DNA from: Symbiodinium microadriaticum
Taxonomy: Eukaryota; Sar; Dinophyceae; Suessiales; Symbiodiniaceae
Assembly (NCBI GenBank): GCA_001939145.1
Contig: LSRX01000048.1
Span: 898,808-962,807 of the forward strand
Reading direction: 5' to 3'
Length of the DNA: 64,000 nt
Made by a program: the position numbers and the translations under genes. How positions within the stretch are numbered: the stretch's first letter is position 1; every line of letters starts with the position of its first letter. Shown here one piece after another: positions 55,518-64,000 of the stretch. The notes beneath the pieces were generated by a model. That model saw only the letters and a program-made list of their open reading frames with translations. It searched no databases and had not been told where the DNA came from.

Positions 55518-58500
55518 GCCAATCTAACAATAGCACCTCCTCCGTATTCTCGTCTGCTTTTTTTGTTTTCCACATATGAAAAGTTATTGACTCACTCTGT
55601 AGGGTGTGGAAGAAACAAAGCCCTGAAGCCTCTGGCCCACACTGCACGGACCCTCCACGACAAAACCAACCCACCAACCAGACCACCAATGCTGACAAGA
55701 GTCCTACCGTAACACGAGGAAAGCGAAAGCTACTAGCAAAGGTCATGAATTTGCCCAAGCAGCCTTCACGGTGCCCACAGCCCTCACAGTAGCTGGCCGT
55801 GGCGATGTCTCCGTCATGGCCTTGGCAGCCGATGCTCCGAAGCATAATCCTGCCTGTCTAGTCCTTTAATTAGTCAGTGCATGGAATGCAGGAAACATAC
55901 CACACTCTCATCAATGCTCATCTCTACCTCTTCGTCTCTCATCCTCCGCCTCTCTGCACTTGTTGATAGGCTTGGCATCGCTTTGGAAAAGACGCCGGAT
56001 GTCCGGAGAGATGTTCCGCGACAAGGCTGGTGAGTACTTGACGCGAACACGTTTAGACCCCCTGGAGCTCAAGAAACTGCCCTTGCAACCCTGAGGTGAT
56101 CTGCTTGTGTCGAGGAGCCTTCTCTCCAAAGAGCTCGCCATGCTGGTAGCGCCTCACCTGTGCAGCTTGAGGTTTCGGCAGTTGAAAGCACTGGGGGTTC
56201 GGGGTGTACCATATAATGAGGAAAGCATATGATCCATTATGCAGCCGATTTCTGGTCATCTCAAGTGAATTCCGCAGCACCGACGGTTGCTCCAAAGTGA
56301 ATGCGCATGCGCAAATACATGTGGCATAGCTCGAAACAAGACTGTGTGATCAGTCATCAATATATTCCGAACCATGTGCAGGTTGTCTTGGGACTCGAAC
56401 TTCCAGATCCACTGCCGGAATCTAGGAAAGGTCACTTCTCGTGGTCATATCTGGCTGGAAATCCTTCTGTTGAATTCTTAGCGGTCATCGCACATTGGCG
56501 TCGTAAGGATTTTTAAAGTCTGGATCGGGTTTGCGTGCCGTCCTTGAATTTGAACGCGGTTCGCCCGCCTCGTGCTCATTCCCCTCGAGGTCCTTCTCCG
56601 TGGCTACACACTCCCCGTCCTGACAACACTTGGTGAAGGGGAACAGGGGCCAAAACAAGAGTAACATTTGCTTAAATATGGAAACCAGAATCGACTGCTA
56701 ATTATTATCCAGAACATGGCCTGCCTCTAAGAGGTAGAAGTGGTGACCTTCGTCACCTTGTTTGAAGATGGTCTCGTTGTCCCTTAGCGAGTGACGGTGA
56801 TCAATGTCACTCACAAAGCTGCCGGCACTTGTTTGGAATGTTACCGCCACTGCCCAGAGTGTTCATGGAACGCTTCCCGGACAGATCTGCATCGAGGTTC
56901 ACAATTCCTGGTTTGTGCAGTTTGATACGAATCGGGACCCCAGAATAGAGCCTGTATGCTGACGAGGCATGAGGGACAACGGCTGTTGCAAGCCAGGCAC
57001 TCAAACCATCTTCTTTCGAACGCTCCTGCAAGTGTTGCCACCTGCCAAGCGAAAAGGCTGCAGCCTAGGTTTAGGGCGGTGCGCTACGAAGAACGAGATG
57101 GCTGGCTTGCTTTTCATTTAAACAGCAGTACATGAGCACGGCAGATCTGCACATCCCGCACCACAGCTCGAACCAGATCTGTGGACGCGGGGGCCCCAGA
57201 TCCATGCTGCCTGCAAGTCGTTGAACGTGTCGAATTCCTTGATCTTGCGGATGAGGTTTTCCTGTGCAGCCAAGGAAGCCATGGCAGCGTTCAGGAGTAT
57301 ACTTCCTTACATCACACAGCGACCTTACTCGATATGGCAGAGCAGACAATTACGAAGACTAAACCGTGGCTCCAACCTCATATAGCAAGTAATCATATAC
57401 TAGGCACTCATAACCGAGAACAAATAGATGACATTTAGACCATGGGCAACGGTGCTGTAAGTGGGTCCCCGGAAAAGCCCTTCACGGTCATTTCACGTCC
57501 TTTACTCAAATCGTACAGTTCTGCTTTTCAGACCTTTTGGAGCCTGCTTTGCTCTAGGCTTGAGCTCGGACATAGGGTCTTGGAAGCACAGCGCCTAGTC
57601 AGTGCTCAGGCCCTTCTCGCTCAGAACTCAGAGCACGCACACACGCGCGCACACACACACACACATACACACAGAGCCTTCACGCTTCTCACTGAAGGTG
57701 GGAAGAATGACTTGACAGGTGCTAGTGGGACGCCCAATGCTTCCATCCTTGTGATCTCGTTCCGCGATCATGGACACAAACTCCTCGCGGCCTGGGGAGA
57801 CGAGGTTTTGGGCTTCTGTGCGCGATAAACTTCACTGATTAGGAGCCGTGGCATCTCAACTGTAGAGATGGGAGGGGAGAGACGCTTTGGAGCCCCGAGA
57901 AGGAAACGGGACCCACTACCGATCAACCTTGCCATGAATGTGACAGGCACTGAAGGGCTTTCTCGAGTAGACATTCTGCACCGCGCCGATCTACACAGGG
58001 ACGGAATGCACCGCTTAAGGTTCTGGAAAGCTGCCTAAAGGCCTGAGGATGTGTGGCGTGCATCCATTCCAATCCCGGACTATGCCATCAATAGAGAATG
58101 AAGCTTCATCCTAGGGAACTTTAACAGGGTTGACCGGTTGATGCGGTCTGACCCTAGCTACACTCTCCTTCCATGCGAAGCTCATAAGCAGGAACTCCCA
58201 GATCTGAGCGGCGCTTTTACCAACATTCAATTCTAACTACACCCGAATTACAAACACAAGGGCCGCCAGCCGCGATCGCACAGCTCGGGTTCTGGCTGAG
58301 CCGGAGAAGCTTCACATCCGTGCGAGCTGTCACCGTGGCTGCTCGGGGCTCCTTCCTGTCCGTTCGAGCTAACGGCGTTTTGTTGCTCCGGGTTAAGGAG
58401 CGGGCTCGGTATCTCCCTGCTTGTAGAATTATAGGATTGCTAACTACTTCTTTATGCCATGCACAATTACAGGACTGCATCACCAGCACGAAAGACACAC

Positions 58501-58638
58501 GCAACACACTGAGCGGCTTTGAGGTCAGTTTCTGGGTCCGCGTCTCAAGGTCCTGACCCAATCCAACCGTTCCCTGGCTGCCCGGACCCCTTGCGAAAAG
58601 AGGGGATGACTACGGCGGCCTGAGTAGGGCTCGCTCAC
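55518..58638. other. No supported gene; (CA)n at 57636-57671
   Basis: Short frames with competing overlaps throughout, and a CA/CG dinucleotide tract at 57636-57671. Nothing recognisable. Confidence 0.35.
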
Positions 58639-58982
58639 CGAAGAATCCTGGCACAGGGAACATCCGCAGATAAGCCCTTTCCTTGCAGTGACTCGCAATT
58701 CCTCCGGTCCCTGGAGCTCACGCCAGGGCCACATGGCACTAAGTCTATGTTTAAAGGAACCCTACAGAGCCTCACACTCCTGAAGTGAAAGCTTATATAC
58801 ACGATGAAACTCACTGGTCTGACAGCGCTGCCTCCCGGCTCGTATCGGACTACCTCCTTCCACTTGCCGCTGATCTCGGAGCAGGGAAACAGATCGAGGG
58901 ATGGCAAACGGGAGCGGCAATCAGAAGAAGCATGACAACCACATAACGCTGTCATGGCCTCGGCTACCAGACAGGGTTTCAC
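58639..58982 (-). CDS. Hypothetical gene with Cys cluster, two internal exons
   Basis: Exon 1 (58982-58815) ends SGKWKEVVRYEPGGSAVRP at a GTGAGT donor. Exon 2 (58710-58639, 24 codons) follows CTCCAG and reads GPEELRVTARKGLICGCSLC then QDSS, ending at a GTGAGC donor. Both are phase 0; the intron is 104 nt. The Gly-Leu-Ile-Cys-Gly-Cys-x2-Cys core recalls the Cys-rich domain next to PHD fingers in some plant-type transcription co-regulators, but the expected downstream Phe-Glu-x-His-Ala-Gly part is not seen. The family call is therefore only a suggestion. Confidence 0.4.
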
Positions 58983-60746
58983 TTATCATGCATTTTCGAG
59001 AACGGAAGCTTTGGAATAGTCGCCCGAACAGCGCAAGAAGGGCCATCAAAGACAGCTGAGCAGTCCAATGCCAGCTCAGGTATGATACGTCTTTCAGGAT
59101 TGCAATGTCGGGGCAGTACTAGCCTGTGGCCTGCGCCTGAGCCTGAGTAAATGCCCCTCGACGTAGCCATCTCAACAAAAGCTGCTGCCCATCTCGCAGG
59201 GAGTACTATGCATTGCCCCAAAGAGTACGTGAAGCTTCAAGGCTCTCAGGAATACTGAGCCCAAAGTTGTGCACCTGGATCTTCGCGAAGCACTCCCCTG
59301 CATCGACGATGTAACAGTCGAAGCCTTCATCACCTTATATTGCTGATGGCAGAAATGGTTCAATATTACTCGCAACAGTTGACAAAAAGCCATGATATTG
59401 ACATGCGATGCTGCAGCCTTTCAAACTGATTGCATGTGCAAATAAAACCCAAAAGTTGTTACTCTGCAGCTGGGGAGGCCTTGCGTGATGATATCCTGGC
59501 CAGCCTGGGGCAAACGGTCGGTGAGACCCATCGCATCACGGAGAAGCAAGTTCTCATTTGAGGGCTTTCAAGCCATCCAAAGGGAAGCGCCAATGCGTAG
59601 CAACAAGCTTTACCCTGCAATTCTCTCAGACGAACCCTAGGTCTTGCTCCGTCTACTACATGCGATGCAGCGGCTGCATAGGTGACGAGCCTCAGATCGG
59701 GGCTGCACTAGCGACGCACCTACTGCCCTACAACTGCCTAACCGGCTCAGGCCGAAATGCAGTTCACACCTGCTGCTTCACTACGGCAACGTCCGAAAGA
59801 GCATTCAGATTTCAGTCGAAGCGGCTCCAGGACTTTGGCGCATTCCTCTATTTCGAGTTCTCCCTGGCGTGCAATGGCAGAAGCTTTACAGCTGGATCGA
59901 TGGAATGTGGACACTCGATCGACTGTGCATCGCCACTGCAGCCGCTAGCCGCAGCATTCCCGCAATGCCCTCTGCACCGATGTCTAGTCTTCATGAGCAC
60001 CAACAACAACACTCGAAGTGCACTTCCCAGGCCTGGCTTTTAGCGGACTCCAATACATGCAAAATCTAAAATCTGTAACATAACTCAAGCTCGCCAGGAG
60101 CGCGAAATTCCTGAGCAAGCGAAAAGATATCAAGGACGATGCCTAGCTCCTACCTGGCCTTCACGAATGTTCTGAACTCCTTGAGGCATAGTCTAGCTGA
60201 GTGGACGATAACTCAACATCGCACTACTAAGCGCCGTCATTCTCGTCGTCGCTACTGTACATCACCACCAGCGGGCTCTTCGCGAGTCGAAGCATCACTC
60301 ACAACGCCACCATCACCATCATCGTACACGTACGCCTTTGTCCGTATCACCACCAGAGTCTTCAATTTCATGGCAGCCACCTTAAATCCACCATCTTTCT
60401 CGGGATCTTCCGCATCGCCGCCATCAGCAGCTTGACAGAAGCGACAATGTTACCACTGATCGCAATGATCGTCTCCTTGTCTACGTCATCACCACAATCA
60501 TAGTCAATGATCACCATCTGCACCCTTGGCCGTGGCCTTGAAATCAAGGCTAGCAGCGTCCTCGACGTATGACCATGACCGCGAATACTTCCCAGTGACC
60601 ACTCAACCAGCGCGAACTACATGTGCGTCTAGTTCTATTTCGAGCTTTACCACTCACTGCTCCCCACTGCATGCAGCTATTTGTACTTCTACTGCCCCTC
60701 CCTCCTCGGTACTCCTACTCGTACCGCCACCGGTCTTACTTCGGCT
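58983..60746. other. No supported gene
   Basis: A 161-codon plus frame (59558-60043) has no motif and poor bias. CAC/ATC triplets increase toward 60300-60440. Confidence 0.35.
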
Positions 60747-60946
60747 GGTCCCACCACCACCACCACCGCCGCCACCACCACCACCACCNNNNNNNNNNNN
60801 NNNNNNNNNNNNNNNNNNNNNNNNNNNNNNNNNCCACCACCACCACCACCACCACCACCACTACTACTCCTACTACTCCTACTACTCCTACTACTCCTAC
60901 TACTCCTCCTACTACTACTACTACTACGACGACGACTACTACTACT

Positions 60947-60991
<45 letters not shown>

Positions 60992-61012
60992 CTACTGCTG
61001 CTGCTGCTGCTG

Positions 61013-61050
<38 letters not shown>

Positions 61051-61100
61051 ACTACGACTACGACTACGACGACGACGACGACGACGACGACTACCACCAC
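60747..61100. repeat. Compound triplet array (CCA)n-(CTA)n-(CTG)n-(CGA)n with gap
   Basis: CCA units run either side of 45 N (60789-60833), then CTA/CTC units to about 60990, CTG to 61048 and CGA to 61090. Long homopolymeric amino-acid frames across it are artefacts. Confidence 0.95.
60789..60833. other. Assembly gap (45 N)
   Basis: Run of N inside the CCA array; true length unknown. Confidence 0.99.
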
Positions 61101-61189
61101 TACTCCTCCTCCTGCTGCTACCCATAGCTGAACCGAACACTGTCACAAAGAAAGGGAACACCACTAGCTCAAGCCAGAGTGACAATAGC

Positions 61190-61670
61190 CCTAGCATTGT
61201 GAAGCCGCCTATCAGCCTAACTCTAGGAATCGTGGGATATTAATATTGCGAAGAATTTGCCAATTGAAAATGGCGAGAATGGGTCCGGAAATGGGTTTAG
61301 ACCCATTTATTCACACTTTCCTATGGGAAATTGCGAGAAATTGATCCCAAGCATGGGTACCAAAATGGGTCCGAAAATGGGCCTGGCGGGCCGAAACCAG
61401 GAAAAATCCAAAAAAAAAAGGGTCCGGAAGTGGGTCCGGGTGCCGAAACCAGCAAAAAAAACGCTGGAAAATGCAAAAACAAATGGGTCCGCAAATGGGT
61501 TTTCGGACCCATTTCCAAGTCCGGACTCATTCTTGGACCCATTTTGGGAGCCGGACCCATTTTTGGACCCATTGTTTTTGCATTTTGGAACCCATTGTTT
61601 ACGACTTTTCGAACAAAATATAGATTTCAACAATCCCTAGAGTTCGGCTGAGCCGGCTTCACAACCCTAG
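61190..61670. mobile_element. Foldback (MITE-like) element with long imperfect TIRs
   Basis: The left end CTAGCATTGTGAAGCCG...CAGCCTAACTCTAGGAAT (61191-61231) matches the reverse complement of the right end (61636-61670: CTAGGGTTGTGAAGCCG...CAGCCGAACTCTAGGGAT). Inside are many AATGGGTCC units on the left and GGACCCATT units on the right. An inner stem pairs 61468-61490 with 61565-61586 almost perfectly. There is no transposase. The 127-codon plus frame inside is a by-product of the repeats. This is the structure of a non-autonomous foldback element; family unknown. Confidence 0.7.
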
Positions 61671-63136
61671 CAACTGGGACAAGCAATGCAATACATGGCA
61701 ACACGACAGCGGACGTGCCGTCGTACTCGCCGACTTACAGTCGCCCTCACCATGGTAGTAATACTGTCCTGGAAACAGTGACAGTTGTAATTGTAGCATT
61801 CGCAGTCGTCGACCAATACCTTCATTATCTTCGTCGTCAGCATCATCAGCATGACTCACATCGACACTGCTGTGAGCGACGCTAGCCGCTAGCCGCTGGC
61901 AATGCCAGAAACTCTGCGCATCGTGTCGAGAGTCTGGAACAACTTCACATTGCGTAGTCGATCCTTCCGGTGCTCGATGACCTGCGTTGCACCACACTCA
62001 AAGAATCAGGCGGAAACCGCGTGTGCATCGAATGCCACACAGCCGAACTAATGCGGACAGACACCTTGGCACTGTTGAATGCCCAGTCGATGAACGACTC
62101 GTACATGATCTCATTACCATCGTCTCCGACGGCTATATTCAAGATCCTGTGCGGCTTCGTCATTCGGGCCAATACTCTTTCCAAGAGGCACCCTCCCAGT
62201 GGTGCTTAACGGGGCTGTGTAGCAGTACAAGCCAAAGCAATGACCGGTCGCACCCCCTCCCACTTACTGCTCTGAACTGTCTGCAAGTCCTATTCGTCCT
62301 ATTCAGCACACAGCAGAACGGAACAGTTTTAGGCAAAGTGCATGTGTGCTTGTTGGCCTAGTTCTTTCCCCTGCCCAGCTTCACGTTCTTTGCTACAGGT
62401 TCCCTTGCTGTCAGCACATCTGCCGAAAGGAAGCTTGCCGAGGTGATGAGGATCCAACTCCATTTCTCTGCAATGAAAGCACATCATGACCCCCTCAAAC
62501 AAGTTGCTTCAGGCGCGCCCCTGAAAGGCAGTGTCCTGTCGATTTCGTCGGGATCGAAGTGCCCCAAATTCTGAATCAAGGATCTGAGGTCCTCCTTGCC
62601 CTTAGTTATCATGCTGTAGGCTGGAGGACCAGGCAGGGCTTTGGGGTCAATCCTGATTCCCGACGGTTGGTTCCGAGCTTCCCTTCCTCACCACTCAAAT
62701 CATGGAACTATTGAAACCCACCTATTCGGGTTTCGGTGTTGTCCCCTTGTCCCGTGCCCGACGTCAACGACCCGAATAACAACTTCATATTGGACTCTGC
62801 GCCGAATACTTGCAAGATGGATCGCTGGAGCGACGTGCGAGTGTGTGTATGCGTGTCTCGTTCATAGCGAGTCGCAATTGTGCCGGTCTCGTTGTCATCG
62901 AAGAGCTGGAACTGCTCCTGTCAGTGGCTCGTTTATGCAGAGACCCGTTCGGTCACTTGTTGCAACAGCAGTTTCATCTTCAAAGGGGCGGCGAGTCTAG
63001 ACTCGTGCGAGACGTTTTGATTTTTGATCTTAGACTATGCTCACGGTGAGCGTTTCTTGTCTGGTTCAAGCTGCGCAGACGGCAACAGCCGGCCTTGACA
63101 GCGATGGCACCATGCACCATGTCGACTCCGGCGTAC
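61671..63136. other. No supported gene
   Basis: Short overlapping frames in both directions. Confidence 0.35.
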
Positions 63137-63427
63137 CTCAAGACCAGGATGCGCAATCAGGGAGCAGGCAGCTAAACACAACTGTGCAAAGCGCGTAAGC
63201 TGCTTCGTCGTCAAGGAACGGTTCTGGTTCTGCACCAGCCATAGCTCAACGAGTGCTTTAACATCCCGACCCCACTCCTCCTCTAATGAAAGGCATCGCG
63301 ACACTTGAGCCACAAACCGACGGGATTTTCGGCCTTGCTCCACTGAACACTCGCACAATGAGATCCATGCAAAGTTGCGCGCATCGTTTATGACAGATTG
63401 AGAGCCTACTGCGCGCACTGGATGCAA
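63137..63427 (-). CDS. Hypothetical exon
   Basis: The frame reads VINDARNFAWISLCECSVEQ, RFVAQVSRCLSLEEEWGRDV, KALVELWLVQNQNRSLTTKQ and LTRFAQLCLAACSLIAHPGL, with steady coding bias. It reaches a clean donor (GAG followed by GTACGC) at 63137/63136. A charged helical protein is implied. The start may be the Met at 63427 or an upstream acceptor. No family recognised. Confidence 0.45.
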
Positions 63428-64000
63428 AGCTTCAGGATCCTGGTGGATGTATTAGCAGCTAGTCTAGCTGACAAGTTCGTACTCGGACACAAACTTGTCT
63501 GGAATGCCTGTGCCAATGGAAACATACACCCGAAACTTCAGAAGCATTGGAAAAAAATCTGAGGCAAAGGCCGGCAAGAGCTGATCTCGAAGCTCGCGTG
63601 CCTTTTGAGGGGGCTGACTGTTGCTTAGATCTGCATTCTTGGCAAGTCTAGTGTGTCAAACGGAATGGGATGCTCCGGGGGTGTGGTCAACCGAACAAGT
63701 ACTTCTTAGTATAAGCACGAACAGTTCGTTGCTTTCGACTCGCACACAGTTCAGGTTTGCACGAGGTTGCAATCCAAGCAGGCGTTTGCAACGAAGTACG
63801 CAGGGATCGACACCCCCCATGCCAAAACCTCACTTCTGTCCGGTCCCTGGCGTGTCCTCGAGAACCAGCACACCCAAGTGGCGCTGTACTCGGAACTTGT
63901 TCAGCTCCTCCTGGAAATGTGGGGTTCATAATATGTCATTTAATATGTTCGTGCAGGTTTTGGGATTTGTACTTTGTAACTTCCGTAAACTCGTGGGCGT
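63428..64000. other. No supported gene
   Basis: Short frames to the end of the window; nothing recognisable. Confidence 0.35.

Noticed and set aside
60526-61243. Poly-His/Thr/Leu/Ala frames of about 200 codons
   Set aside because: They come from the triplet array and run through 45 N.
61257-61640. 127-codon plus-strand frame and its mirror frames in the foldback element
   Set aside because: They arise from repeated GGGTCC/GGACCC units and appear on both strands alike.
1-64000. Bacterial, organellar or CRISPR content
   Set aside because: There are no operon-like ORFs, ribosome-binding sites, rRNA, tRNA or spacer-repeat arrays. The microsatellites and spliced exons indicate a nuclear genome.

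Overview
This looks like a eukaryotic nuclear contig, most probably from a dinoflagellate. The evidence is the coding style. Exons are short, introns are mostly about 75-205 nt, and splice donors are a mixture of GT, GC and GA paired with AG acceptors. Short direct repeats sit on many exon/intron borders. Every coding region I can defend lies on the minus strand. Degenerate TTTAGGG-like motifs are scattered through introns and spacers, and long compound microsatellites are common. There are no bacterial-style operons, tRNAs, rRNAs or CRISPR arrays. Two runs of N (50 and 45 bases) fall inside simple repeats and are assembly gaps. I could run no database search, so genus-level placement is not attempted.

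The best gene is a nine-exon minus-strand gene at 45421-41525. Its exons join to exactly 975 codons. The predicted 974-residue protein has a signal peptide, a pair of EF-hand loops (each cut or preceded by an intron), a long cysteine-bearing helical region, a glycine-rich alternating-hydrophobic region, and three C-terminal Gly-Trp/Cys repeats. I do not recognise the overall architecture.

Layout: 0-15 kb is sparse, with a few isolated minus-strand exon candidates (3.9-4.5, 9.6-9.8, 13.8-14.8 kb) and microsatellites. 15-21.3 kb is a repeat-rich graveyard: a two-ORF region, a GAACCG-like plus pyrimidine-rich array with a gap, a broken SNF2-type helicase, a 0.7-kb inverted minisatellite, and a broken LTR-retrotransposon integrase. 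21-37 kb is mostly non-coding with compound microsatellites and a few exons (27.6, 32.2-32.6, 34.7 kb). 37.1-38.1 kb holds a multi-exon relic with in-frame stops. 41.5-45.5 kb is the secreted-protein gene. 47.8-58.9 kb holds several short minus-strand multi-exon models. 60.7-61.7 kb holds a trinucleotide array and a 0.48-kb foldback element. One more exon candidate lies at 63.1-63.4 kb.

The genes do not suggest a shared pathway. What ties the window together is genome architecture: one-directional gene order, introns that look like insertions with target-site duplications, and decayed retroelement and helicase copies. Exon models other than the 974-residue gene rest on reading frame, codon bias and splice-site fit only.
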